Of a DNA stretch of 64,000 nt, positions 51,301 to 60,492 are shown in pieces. Numbering within the stretch: the stretch's first letter is position 1; every line of letters starts with the position of its first letter. The stretch is from Kryptolebias marmoratus (Eukaryota > Chordata > Actinopteri > Cyprinodontiformes > Rivulidae), in contig NC_051431.1 of assembly GCF_001649575.2 (NCBI RefSeq), positions 8,000,283 through 8,064,282 on the forward strand, in the 5' to 3' direction. The position numbers were made by a program, and so were the translations under genes. The notes beneath the pieces were generated by a model that saw nothing but the letters and a program-made list of their open reading frames with translations, was not told where the DNA came from and searched no databases.

Positions 51301-54300
51301 TTGGGTCCAGTACTGCACATATGATACCCATCCAAGTGATTTAATCAATAATCTGTGTAGCAGTACTAAAGTCACGTACGATATAGCTGGCAAAGGTAAC
51401 TAGTTTTATCTGTGTGGTATGTGCAGCCAGAAAAAGCCAGATGCTAATCTAGAAGAGTGAGACTAAAAATACCTTCTCACTGTGAAAAATCACTGAATTA
51501 GATATAGCTTGACACTTTTGGCTGTTTCAAACTGCAGGAAATCCACATCCTTGCCAAATTTTCCAAGTTTTAAAGAAATGCTTTACAAAGTATGACACCT
51601 ACTGTGACATGTGCTCGGTGAGAACCGATAAACTGTGCAACACATGACAGTTTGAAAATTTGCCGCAGTTTGTTTGATTGCCTATTTTAAGTTATCTTAT
51701 TTCGTGTGGAAAAACATAATAAATGCAGTCAGTAGCTGCATGTGCCCCCCCAAAAAACAGCTCTTCTGCGTTTTCATATAAACACTGTGCAGCAAAGACT
51801 TCTCAGCGTTGCAGGGGAGAGAGTGATTTGACAAAGTATTGAGGCTATGCAGCAAACGGCAACCCTGCAGCTGCTTTGTTTCGATACATCTCATGGTGAT
51901 CTACATGCTACAAATCCCGTGTTTCATTGTGCACAGTGAGATAATGTAATTCTCCTGATTTAATTATTCAGAAGTGAATTTCCCCCTGTGTCTGTTAGTC
52001 ATTTAGCATTAGTCCATGCGAATTAAACCTTCCAATGCATGAGATTAAAATAACAACACGTGGAAGAGCTTTGCTATATGCATAAGTGGAGCCAAAAGCG
52101 GTGTGAGAGTTACAGTGTGTTTCACCTGCTAATCTAATGTATGTTGTCTTTCATGCGTCACTTGAGGCGTGCAGGAGGGTGCTGAGAAAAAATCAATTGG
52201 TCTGCCTGAAACTTGGTTCCTTCCTCTCCATCTTTCGTTTTCACGTGCACATTCAGTACTAATAGGATTATATTATACACACGAGCAACATATTGACAAG
52301 GTAAAGACTTAAGCCTTCCTAACATGGACCATAACTCTCTATCTGGTATAGTACCAAATAGATAAAGTGTTTTATTATGCTGCAGCAGTGTCACTGAAAG
52401 CTTAATAAGAGAGTAATTGTTTCCCCTTGTAATTAAGTTTCCCTTTACTCTAATGAATTGCAATCAAGTTAATGACACAATTGATAACTCACCATCTCTA
52501 ACAAAAGCAGCATAGTTCCTTAGCACTGACCTTACTTTTAAACACTGCATGTTTTTATAGCCTTCAAGAAAATCATAAATTAATCTTTAACCTTAGTTTT
52601 TCTTAGAAATATATGCATAAGTTTATAAATGCATTTTGTGAACTGCTTGAGCATTATAGTGAATTATTGGCAGTGTACCAGTGATTAAAGCTTATCTTGA
52701 AACACTGAAAGGACCCAGGCTAAAAGAGCTGGAAACGCACTGGAACAAGTTTTAAGAAGTGATCAGTGGACCATTTCTATTTACTGCCTTGTGTCGGAGC
52801 TCTTCCTCAAAATAGAACAATATGTGGATGTAATGATGAAGCAAAAGCTCTGAGAGAAGCAGTAGAATTGAGCAGAAGAGCCTCTTGCAGTCACAGACGG
52901 CTCAGGACGACAGAACTAAAGTGCAGCAGGTTTATTGTTGGGGATGTAATTATATGAGGGCCTGGGATGTTCCTAAGCAAAGAAAAGCAGGCTATGCTTG
53001 AAATCATTTTGTGCTGTCATTCAGTTTTATTGCATACAGAGAAATAGGTGTGTGTGTTTTCGGATAAGCACACATTACAAATAGTCTGAGCAAGCCAAGA
53101 TTTTAAGTCGGTTGTATGGCAAACAACCTGTGTTTTCATTGAAGCTGCTCAAAAAGAAACCAGTTAGTGTGTTTATTTGCATGTCTCCAATTAAGAAGAG
53201 GTGCAGAACTGACCCCCCCACACTTGGGGTAGAAGCAGAATGTTTCTCAGCCTCACCCTTAAAGTCTAAATTTTGTGTTCAGTTTTAGGCACCAACTTTC
53301 AAATGAGCATTTTTAAACTCTACCCAAGCACAGGTGCATCCCCAGAATCAAACCTTTAATAAATTTAACGAGCTCGTATTCTTGGTAAACAGCATTCTCT
53401 AATTATTGGAGCCCTGTTCCCAAAACATACATGTGAGCAGCGCTCAATCTCACTATTAGATGGAAACCAGAGAGAAAAATTGATGGAAAGATGAAGTGTT
53501 ATTTGTCAGCTCTCTGAATTTTAATTTATCCAAAAATATATTTTTGTCTTTTCCTCATTTCATGGACAAAAAAAAAAAGAATTTATATTTGTTTTTCTAT
53601 AGTTATCTCGGCGATGGAAGATTTCACTTGGAGTCAATCATGATTGCAAACCCAGAGATCCCTGCTTACAGGTATTATGAAACAAAATGGAACCATATTT
53701 TAATCAGATGTTTGCTTGCTTTTGATGGATATTTTTTAAATCTCTGCTGTTTATATGATGAGTCCCTTGAAACACTGTTTTAAACCATTTGATAATATGT
53801 AAATGACATGTTTGTAAGTCTAATGCACACTTTGAAAAACCAAGGTGAAAAATAAAATAAAAGTTACCTCGAGGACAGATGTTATGTGATTAAAATAACT
53901 TATCCTAATAACTAAGATAATGCTTTAATAATATTAGGTGTATTTTGTAATTTTATTCAGTGGTTTTTAGGTCCAGACATCACTTGCAGTCATTTGAATT
54001 TTTTCAAAAGATAATGCTGAGATCAAAACTTGCTTGTCTGAGGGCTTGTTTGCAGTCAAATAAAATTGTTTTTATACCTATATGCGCTGTTGTACAGATC
54101 ACAGGTCGCTCTCATAATAAGATTTTAATCTCAAGTGTATCCCTTGTACCAAAGAAACAAATATTAAATGTTCAGAAACACCTCAGTTTTCCCTAGCATA
54201 CCCGAGCTCCTGTCGTACTTCATGGCTTTTCGTGATTGAATTTATCATCATCTTTTGCATTTCTGCCCCCAAGATAGATACCTGAACAACAGCTGGTTAA

Positions 54301-57300
54301 TGTGCACGATATAACATGCCTATTTATGTTCATGTCAAAACAACTGTGTGTCCCAGCAATTTTCTGTCTGTGGTTTTGCTTGTAGATATGACCCTTACAG
54401 CAAGGTGTTCTCCAGGGAATACTATGACCACGAGGCCATGCGTGCTTTAAGGCTGCAGGCTATTGACAAGGCTCGCCTGGCCCATAGATGGGGCTTGATC
54501 TTGGGCACACTAGGACGACAGGGAAGTCCCAAAGTGCTAGAGGTGGGTTTGCAGCCTTATTTCAGCAGTATACTTGTCCTGGGGCTTATTGTGCAATGGC
54601 TTGTAATACTTTACAGTGAGTGTTTCTTTGTCAAGTGATTTGATGACATGTAGTAATGATTGGACATGCAGTGTTCACCCTGGCAGCTTGTTATTTCACA
54701 CTTGGGAAGATGCAGTAACAAATTCCTAGAAAGTCTGATCTTTGATCTTTTCTAGCTGTGTTTGGAAAGACTTTTAACAACTCCTCTTATCATGTTGATA
54801 ACATTAGTCAAACATAATCTAATGCAAATATTCCAAAGTATACAAAGTATTGTGGAAAATATGTGCCGTCTGAATTATATGCCACCAAAGATTGTATGTG
54901 TTGCAGTATGCATGGACCATCATTTAAATTCTAAATGTTAACGATTAAAACCCACATCACCTGTATTTTCAAAGTTAATACATAGTTTTAACCTTTTACT
55001 AGAGTAATTTTCTGTTTGCAAAAATCCACACAAGAAAGGATTAAGTTAGCATTGATGTTGAAATGTCAACAAGAGATTAGAGGAAAAAGTTTCATTTTAA
55101 GGTGGCAAAGGAGCAAGGATTTAAAGAGGAGATTTGAATAAAAACTCCCCAGCTCTCCCATGGCGATCTGTCAAGATTAAGAGGTATGGTGTCAGATAAC
55201 CTCACAAGTGAAAGAACAGAACTATCCCTGATAAGAGCACAGTCATAGAAATGTCTCATAATCCTCCCTGGGAGAGTGGATATCAGCAATGCTCGTACCT
55301 TTATCTCACTTAAGGAACATTTGTGGGATTTCTTCTCTCAGTTTGGTTGCCTTCTGGGCTCTTAACACCTCAGACGACTGCCCACTGAGGCAGCAGGGAA
55401 GCAGAGTTTCTTAAACTTGCTGAACGTATTAACTTATTGATACATGAATCCTGTTGTCAGGGTTTATGCTTGAGGCATCTGATGTAACTTAACCGTAGGA
55501 GGAAAAGGGGAGCCAGCTTTATCTGTACCCTTCTCCTCTCCAGGGTTGAGTATTGATCTGTCCCCTTGCAAAATAGATGGTATGCCTTACTGTCCCAAAC
55601 TCTTTCTTGAAAAACCTGGTCATTATATGTGCAGTGCTATGTCTCTAACATGGCCTCCATTTTGCTCAATGTAATTGTAACAAGTTGAATCAAAGGCAAA
55701 TTGATTTTCCTTTTGATTCTTGGATATATTTTCTTCTAATTTGAGGAGCTTTCTCAGATTAGAACTGTTTGATTCGTTGTAAATATTGCATCCTGAATGA
55801 CTCAGAATCTGCACCAGCATTTCTCACAATACACCATCTAAAGCTAAACTCTTGGCTAGATATGCCTTTCTAGAGCTTTCTAGAGCTGTGAATTACGTCA
55901 ATTGCATGTGAGGAACATTGATAATTCAGTTCGTTAGCATGTGTATGAAATTTTTATACTGGAAGAGGTGACCTTCATATAAGTACATTACAAGTTTAGT
56001 GTACCCTCAAGGAAAATTAAATGGGTTTTATTTTATTAGTGGTTCTTTATGGATAGAACCTTCTGGGGCTTAATTTGCAATGCAGCAGCATTGTTATTGA
56101 GCTCATTTTCAAAACTCAGAATTTTAAACCAAATGTGTCCTAAACAGACAGCAACAGGTAGGTTTTTATAGATGCAACAGCGATCAAGTGTGCTTGAACT
56201 TTAATGTTTGTACACAGTAAAAGATTTTTCAACACCACTCAGTATTTTTAAGAGTGACTGCTGTTTTTCAACTGATTTATATAATTTCCTTTCCAAATAG
56301 TTATAAAAAAAACTATGGGCAGAGCAGTGGCTATAGCTAATGCCTTACAGCAAGAAGGTTGCATGTTCAAAACTTAGCTGCAACCTTTCTGTGTGGAATT
56401 TGTATGTTGTCCCTGTGCACGCATGGGTTTTCTCCAGGTACTCGGGTTTTATGCATGTTAGGTTGAATGACAACTCTAAATTTTTACTAGGTGTTAGTGT
56501 GGGCGTGAATGGTCACCTGTCTCAGTTGTCTCTTCATGGTTCTGTGATGAACTGTCAACCTGTCTAAGATGTACCCCACCTCTCAGCCAGTGAGTGTTGG
56601 GGATAGCCACCAGCTCCTTTGACCCTGAACCAAAAAGCGGGTGAAGAAAATAGTCGAATGGGTGGTTGTATAGCTATATACAAAGTGGAAAAACACCAGT
56701 GTTGTAAGTTTAAAATTGCCTCTCTGCTTGTGATGTAATTTTGCAGACTCAAACAAACAAAGTACTCCAGCTCACAAAGTAGCAGTTTACTGATGAGTGT
56801 GAAGAGATTGTGAGAGTCAACACCTAAATGCTCCACACTGGCAACACTATGACCAGAGCTGAAATAAAGACAACCTAACGAAAGAAACAGTATACAGGGG
56901 GAAATCATCTTGCACCTGTGCATAATGCAAGTACTATCTGGAGGACTTGGCAGTCTGCTCAGTGTGTAGTCACCATGTAAATGGATGGCTGCATATTTGA
57001 GGCTTTAAAGACTAAGGTCTCAATTAAATAGCCTTCTTTCTGAGATTAACAGTAAAGCAAACCTCTTATGAGTCCTCAAAGGGGTGTCAGTAAAAGGAAA
57101 TGTAGTGTGTTATGGTTTGTGGTGTATCATTTTATGTAGTGGAGCTTTACAACCCAGGAAAAAAAGTAAAATGTGGATTGAAGATGTTAACTGTGAGGTT
57201 ATAGGACAGTCATTATTTTTACAGCTTTCAAGTTGAACTTGAAGGGCAGGATTAACTTTAAGCATAGACTTTAAGCAGTTTGTGGAGAGAATAGTTATAG

Positions 57301-58139
57301 CAAATGGTTGGTTCCACTGCATTGTCTATGTTGAAAACCAACAAACAAACCCATGAACACACATTTGTCTCTGGTCAGGTTGCACATAGTCTACTTCATA
57401 TCATGCAACACATTTACCATTTATTTAACATAAATATGCAGAGCAGTTTACATCTCAAATTAGGACCAAAAATGCTTCACCTACATCCAGGGTATCAATG
57501 AACCCATTTTAACTTTTTTCGCTGATTTCAACTTTAATGTCAATCTTATCAATGAAAATACACATTGATATGGAAGCCACAGTGTTGTAAAACACATATA
57601 AAACCGAACACAGTCAGCACAGTTCCCGAGGAACACAGAAAACATGTTCAAGCTGCTATAATGAGACACAAAACTTATACTTGTAGCAGTTAGCTGAATC
57701 TATTAGTTAGAACTCAAACTTATAGCACAGTTTAGGTGAGAGCATTTAACTGCACAAAAAAGCAAAAAAATATAAATACACCAAATACTCATGCTTACTG
57801 TAAAAGTTGCACAAATCTAAAAGCACTGATTTATTTTTCATTTGTAATTTTCACAAGTTCACACAATAACATTAATTCTAAGTGAAGTAATTCACCAAGA
57901 AACTAAATGTTCTGAACAACATGAAACTGCAACATCTTTGCTTTAGTGATAAACACAGCAAAGTTAAAGAAAGTTGTTTTTTTTTCATTCAGGAAGCCTT
58001 GACATTAGACATTTTGTTTTATCTTTTTCTGTTCGTAGCACCTCGAGTTAAGGCTTCAGTCTCTGGGCAAGTCCTACACGCGAGTGCTCCTGTCTGAGAT
58101 TTTCCCCAGCAAGCTGGACCTAATGCCAGATGTAGATGT
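17625..58139 (+). CDS. dph1: Diphthamide biosynthesis protein 1 (DPH1), exons 1-9, 3' end outside window
   Basis: Joined exons: 17625-17676, 21190-21339, 28156-28219, 46094-46215, 49237-49391, 51057-51178, 53603-53671, 54386-54542, 58039-58139. All introns are GT-AG and phases agree throughout, giving 330 codons plus two bases of a protein usually near 440 residues. DPH1 works with DPH2 as a [4Fe-4S] enzyme that moves a 3-amino-3-carboxypropyl group from S-adenosylmethionine to a histidine of elongation factor 2, the first step of diphthamide synthesis, in the cytosol; DPH3 supplies electrons. Conserved blocks include [15 protein letters not shown] (about 44-58), [13 protein letters not shown] (98-110), [11 protein letters not shown] (204-214), [11 protein letters not shown] (223-233) and [11 protein letters not shown] (284-294). 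Cys106 and Cys209 are the likely first two cluster ligands by homology; the third, in an ACPRLSIDW-type motif, belongs to the missing exons. Diphthamide is the target of diphtheria toxin. The identification is firm. Confidence 0.97.
17961..18436 (+). repeat. Dispersed repeat family A, copy 5 (most complete)
   Basis: It begins with a CAAGGCAAAGGGGCGATAAT block, runs through a TGTCTGTGTGTGTG stretch, ACCTCATAAACCACTGGGCG and AATTCAAGATGGCTGCAAC, and ends with GATGATCCTAGTTTAAAAC and TTTGCATTCCTTCAAGAAA. Together with copies 4 and 7 it fixes both ends of the family. No open frame, so it is non-autonomous. Confidence 0.75.
18581..18690 (+). mobile_element. Tc1-like element, 5' terminal fragment
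   Basis: The sequence CCAGCCACGTTGTTAGGTAC, then AGCTAATCAGCCCATCGCAT and GATGCATTTAGGCATCTAGA, matches the start of a well-known teleost element (form: CCACTTTATTAGGTACACC). The 3' side breaks off near 18700 at an inverted fragment of family A. Confidence 0.6.
18700..18795 (-). repeat. Dispersed repeat family A, copy 6 (fragment)
   Basis: TGCTACCACATCAAACTACA followed by GTGTTTGCTAATTTTGATTA and GCTGTGTAGCGAC corresponds to the middle of copies 4 and 7 in inverse orientation. It interrupts the Tc1-like fragments on either side. Confidence 0.5.
19130..19333 (-). mobile_element. Tc1-like transposase remnant, inverted
   Basis: On the minus strand, frames around 19255-19170 give [10 protein letters not shown], then ISETADLLGF-like residues with a frameshift ([16 protein letters not shown] in the shifted frame), as in the N-terminal helix-turn-helix region of the transposase belonging to the element whose 5' end is at 18581. 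The upstream part (GAGCATCAGAATGAGG) is retained near 19300. Its orientation is opposite to the 18581 fragment. Confidence 0.6.
19334..19620 (-). mobile_element. Non-LTR retrotransposon fragment (ORF2 C-terminal region)
   Basis: Minus-strand frames give [20 protein letters not shown] followed, after a frame change, by [20 protein letters not shown]. These match the region after the reverse transcriptase in abundant fish LINE proteins (motifs MSFLRRVAGLSLRD and RSQLRWFGHLIRMP, recalled). Stops and shifts show that it is dead. It abuts the Tc1-like remnant at 19333. Confidence 0.65.
21190..21339 (+). CDS. dph1: dph1 coding exon 2
   Basis: Acceptor TTTCCAG, donor GTGATT; completes codon 18 and encodes residues 19-67, ending with one base. 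It carries the family's LPSNYNFEI motif and the KTVWR segment that precedes the first conserved strand of the enzyme core. Confidence 0.96.
21935..21954 (-). other. C-rich tract, G-quadruplex-capable on minus strand
   Basis: C7, C5 and C6 runs separated by single A bases. The minus (dph1 template) strand can form a G-quadruplex if the 7-base run is split. Confidence 0.55.
24698..25312 (-). repeat. Dispersed repeat family A, copy 7
   Basis: Inverted copy starting GAAGAATGCATATCACCC and ending with CACGCAAAGACATTATCATC and CTTCGGAGGTCCAAAGGCG. It contains the GTGGCAGCCATCTTAAATTG and GTTCATGAGATATTTTGG landmarks. A central TCTCAGCTACTA block appears to be partly duplicated inside, making this copy longer than the others. 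Confidence 0.7.
26190..26535 (+). repeat. Likely dispersed teleost repeat fragment
   Basis: Phrases such as AAGCTGAATACCATCATCAT, ACAGAACCCTGTTATAG, GATCAGGAGCGTCAAAAGCA and GAAACCAGGCTGGAAACTTT resemble a repeat seen in many fish introns (recalled, not searched). No second copy occurs in this window, so the call rests on memory alone. Confidence 0.35.
28156..28219 (+). CDS. dph1: dph1 coding exon 3
   Basis: Acceptor CTCTCCAG, donor GTAAGG; residues 68-88 plus two bases. It encodes [20 protein letters not shown], the conserved start of the first domain of the DPH1/DPH2 fold. Confidence 0.96.
28613..28646. repeat. Perfect 14-bp hairpin
   Basis: GCCTTAAAAGACAA (28613-28626) and its exact reverse complement (28633-28646) flank the loop AACAGG. 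It is short for a microRNA precursor, and the flanks do not continue the stem. Confidence 0.85.
30897..31267. repeat. 53-bp minisatellite, seven copies
   Basis: Seven tandem units start at 30897, 30950, 31003, 31056, 31109, 31162 and 31215, exactly 53 bp apart with no indels. The unit runs AAACCCTGAGGAGACCCTGA, then CCCTAGCCCTGAGCCAAAAG and GCCCTAACCCCTT. The first four units are nearly identical; units 5-7 carry more substitutions, as expected if the right end is older. Each unit contains CCCTAACCC, a telomere-like string, and related CCCTGA/CCCTAG hexamers. The unit is not a multiple of three and carries a TGA and TAA in the sense frames, so it is not coding. Confidence 0.95.
31590..31765 (-). 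repeat. Dispersed teleost repeat B, copy 1
   Basis: The reverse complement has CACAGCAAGAAGGTTGCAGG, CTTTCTGTGTGAAGTCTGCA and TGTTCTCTCCAT, in the same order as the fuller plus-strand copy at 56315-56665. It is an internally shortened copy. Confidence 0.65.
36130..36358 (+). mobile_element. LINE 3' end with (TCTTA)n tail
   Basis: ATCCGGCATCTGGCTGGTTG and CACCATTGAGCTGAGAAACT lead into AATTCCCTTTAGGATAATAA and then about 22 uninterrupted copies of TCTTA (36246-36357). The TCCCTTTAGGATAATAAA motif followed by a short tandem tail is the usual 3' end of fish CR1/Rex-type non-LTR retrotransposons (recalled). The 5' extent is uncertain and may reach 35900. Confidence 0.6.
40207..40253. repeat. 17-bp near-perfect hairpin
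   Basis: Arms 40207-40223 (ACAGAATAATCTTTTAT) and 40237-40253 pair with a single A-C mismatch around a 13-base loop. AT-rich; no flanking pairing that would extend it to a microRNA-sized stem. Confidence 0.75.
41700..41885 (+). mobile_element. LINE-like 3' tail with C-rich tract
   Basis: AAATCCCTTTGGGGTTTAAT followed by AAAGTATTTTATAAA resembles the polyadenylation-like 3' end of fish non-LTR elements and parallels the 36230 tail. A C9-T-C7 tract at 41779-41795 lies upstream. No protein remnant is visible, so this is weaker than the 36130 call. Confidence 0.35.
46094..46215 (+). CDS. dph1: dph1 coding exon 4
   Basis: Acceptor ATTCCAG, donor GTGAGT; completes codon 89 and encodes residues 90-129 plus one base. 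It holds [13 protein letters not shown], whose first cysteine (Cys106) is the expected first ligand of the [4Fe-4S] cluster, and the conserved [13 protein letters not shown] segment. The frame stays open for about 70 codons into the intron. Confidence 0.97.
46216..49236 (+). other. dph1: dph1 intron 4 (3,021 bp)
   Basis: GT-AG, phase 1. AT-rich; I see no repeat family, RNA gene or extra exon that I can support. Confidence 0.9.
49237..49391 (+). CDS. dph1: dph1 coding exon 5
   Basis: Acceptor TTTCCTGCAG, donor GTGATA; codon 130 and residues 131-181, phase 0 at the end. It encodes [20 protein letters not shown] and [13 protein letters not shown], the end of domain 1 and start of domain 2 of the DPH fold. 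Confidence 0.97.
49392..51056 (+). other. dph1: dph1 intron 5 (1,665 bp)
   Basis: GT-AG, phase 0. Contains a short TA run near 49510; otherwise nothing distinctive. Confidence 0.9.
51057..51178 (+). CDS. dph1: dph1 coding exon 6
   Basis: Acceptor after a long pyrimidine tract (TTTCCTTTTGGAG), donor GTAAGA; residues 182-221 plus two bases. Contains [15 protein letters not shown], with Cys209 as the likely second cluster ligand. Confidence 0.97.
51179..53602 (+). other. dph1: dph1 intron 6 (2,424 bp)
   Basis: GT-AG, phase 2. AT-rich, without repeats or exon-like frames that I can name. Confidence 0.9.
53603..53671 (+). CDS. dph1: dph1 coding exon 7
   Basis: Acceptor TTTTTCTATAG, donor GTATTA; residues 222-244 plus two bases. 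Encodes [20 protein letters not shown], among the most conserved stretches of the family. Confidence 0.97.
53672..54385 (+). other. dph1: dph1 intron 7 (714 bp)
   Basis: GT-AG, phase 2; the shortest intron in the window. No features seen. Confidence 0.9.
54386..54542 (+). CDS. dph1: dph1 coding exon 8
   Basis: Acceptor TTGCTTGTAG, donor GTGGGT; residues 245-297. It runs from [18 protein letters not shown] to [17 protein letters not shown], the start of domain 3. The reading frame continues 32 codons into intron 8. Confidence 0.97.
54543..58038 (+). other. dph1: dph1 intron 8 (3,496 bp)
   Basis: GT-AG, phase 0. Contains a full copy of teleost repeat B at 56315-56665 and an 11-bp duplication (TTTCTAGAGC) near 55868. 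Otherwise AT-rich. Confidence 0.9.
56315..56665 (+). repeat. Dispersed teleost repeat B, copy 2 (near full length)
   Basis: Runs from GGGCAGAGCAGTGGCTATAG and TACAGCAAGAAGGTTGCATG through CTTTCTGTGTGGAATTTGTA, GATGAACTGTCAACCTGTCT and AGATGTACCCCACCTCTCAG to AGCGGGTGAAGAAAATAGTC. These are diverged forms of a very common teleost interspersed repeat whose class I will not assert. A partial inverted copy is at 31590-31765. Confidence 0.7.
58039..58139 (+). CDS. dph1: dph1 coding exon 9
   Basis: Acceptor TGTTCGTAG, donor GTAAGT; residues 298-330 plus two bases. Encodes [10 protein letters not shown] and [19 protein letters not shown], matching the region just before the WVQVACPRLSIDW motif. The expected next exon, with the third cluster cysteine, is not found before 64000. 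Confidence 0.97.
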
Positions 58140-59958
58140 GTAAGTATTATGAAGCACACATGCAAACACTAATACATGCCTCCATTTGCATTTCATTTAC
58201 CTATGTCTTTTCTTTGATCTTATGGACACTAATCTTGTCAGCTGCAGCCTTTTCTCAAAAGTAATAAAATGGAACTTGGTAGCATTTGTTTTTGTGTCTA
58301 AGACAGATATTTTTGACTGAAGCTGTAAGGTTAATGAGCCTAAAAGAGGCATGAATCGAAACAGACCTATTGATGCTATTTTAACAGATTTTTGAACCCG
58401 TTAATGTCATATATTCCAAGTGTGAAAAGGGGCATTGAGTTGGAACTGCTCGATGGTAGATGAAACTAAAAGGAAAATACGCCCTGCAGAAGTCAATATT
58501 TTATTTTCGTTTTCACTGCATGAATGTCACAAACAACTCAAGCACAATATTTAGATTTTAGTTGTAGCTGGTTTGAGCCTGAGACTCTAGAATAAAAAGT
58601 GATTTTGAAATATTTTTGAACAACCCCCTGTTGCCTTTAAGCCACACAATAATGTATAAAAGCGTTTTTGCGCAAGTTTTCTTTACACAGTGAAAAGGTT
58701 GCTTTTTATTTCTGTGACTGTAAGGTTTGAAAACGTCTCATACAATCTGTTTACATTTTGCATGCTGTGATGGCGCAGCTTCAATTCATGTAAAAAATGA
58801 AATTTCTTTTTTTTTTAACTTTTTTTCTGACGAGGTAATATGTAGTTGAGGATTTTTCCATTCAGGGGGTTTCTTGCATTTTGTGGTTGTAAAATGTCTG
58901 CAAGCTCCACACAAAGGAAATGATCACGCTCATAAAACAAGCCCCTCCTGGAATGGTGCATCTACACTTTAAACATAAAACATACTGCTGTCTTGCAGGC
59001 CATTGATTTTGATCAATCTTCTGTTCATTCAATGCACCTTTTTGTTGGGATGCATTTATTAAAAAATAAACTAAAACAGAGTTCTTTCCTTAAATTTGAG
59101 CTTTTACATTATTTGAACAGATCATAAAATTAAGTTATCAGTCCGTTCTTTCAATGTTTCCTTCATTTATAAAGTTTAAACTATATTTCTGTCTGTTTGC
59201 AGAATGCATTTTGACATAAATAGTTTATATTCAGTGTCATTCTCCTACAGAACAACTGTGATGGGCAACAAGTAGTCAATCAGCTGCACTTTTGATGTAT
59301 TCTGTAAGCATCATTGTACACATAATTGGGGAGTCAGCATAGTTTGCCGGTGCATGATATAACCCAGCTGACAAACAGTGTTCTCAAGCTTAATGCTTCA
59401 TAAGCAATATTGACATTCTAGTCTTGGTGAGATTTCAGCATAATTCATCTTGAATATGTCATACATTTTCCTCTGCATTAAAAACAGAGTGCAAAGAAAG
59501 TGGATTTTTTTTAACATGAATAATTCACCGTAGTGCTTACTGATCTGCTTTTGAATTCAATGCAAGTATAGTAGGAAGCTGAAAAATACATAGTGTTGCT
59601 TGTGAGCCCTTGCTTGTGATAACTTTTTTTATTAATGTTTTTAAATGGCTTTGTTTAACCATTCAAAGTGGGGATTATCAACAAAATATAGTCAAGGTCC
59701 AGAGTTTTACTAAGTAGACAAGAGCCTTAACCAGTGCCTGTCTGTTTTACTTATTTTTCAAGTATTGCTGTCATAAATTGATGATTTTGACATAATCTTT
59801 AATGTTTTCTAGTGTACTACACAATTGTCCTCATATATTTGTTCAATGATGTGATTTTCCTTGTGGATTGCTACAAATAAATGTTAAATATGAAATAAAA
59901 CACTTAAAAATGCCCAAAAATGCATATATATATTCCTAGATTACATTATGTAAAGTAA

Positions 59959-59959
<1 letters not shown>

Positions 59960-60015
<56 letters not shown>
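59960..60015. repeat. (AAT)n microsatellite
   Basis: About 18 uninterrupted AAT units; likely polymorphic in length. Confidence 0.95.
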
Positions 60016-60017
<2 letters not shown>

Positions 60018-60169
60018 GTTTTAAATTACTGCATTATTCTAATAGTTAATGCATTTGCTGTGTACTGTGTTTAACTTTACAACAGTGGCTGATACCGCTG
60101 TTAATTACTCCTCAGTTCACCAATGCTAATTTTGTTCAGGATTCTTATTTAAACTCATCACTTCAGTCG

Positions 60170-60492
60170 AACACCTACTGGGTGCAAGATTTCATGGGTT
60201 ACTTCCAACTCACCAATCAGGAGTTCAGCTCTCACTGCACAGAGTTCAGGAGGCAGAGACACCGATACCTCGTAGAGCGTTGGCTGCTGCTTGCCGTTTT
60301 GTTACTTTTTTTTAGACGAGTCCGGCTGATCAAATGCTGTAACTGAGCATCGTGATAACCTGCCCTAAGATGGACTAACTCCATATTAGATTTTTCATAA
60401 TTTATTCATATTTCATATTTCGTGGGCCACAAAGGCTGAGCTTGTGGACCATATATGGTCCAGGAGCCACCAGATGAGTCACTGATCTAATG
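60170..60492 (+). repeat. Possible hAT-type repeat fragment
   Basis: The right part (GTGGGCCACAAAGGC, then GACCATATATGGTCCAGGAG and CCACCAGATGAGTCACTGAT) resembles the terminal region of a common fish DNA transposon of hAT type, recalled from memory. It includes the palindrome GGACCATATATGGTCC. The left boundary is a guess. Confidence 0.35.
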
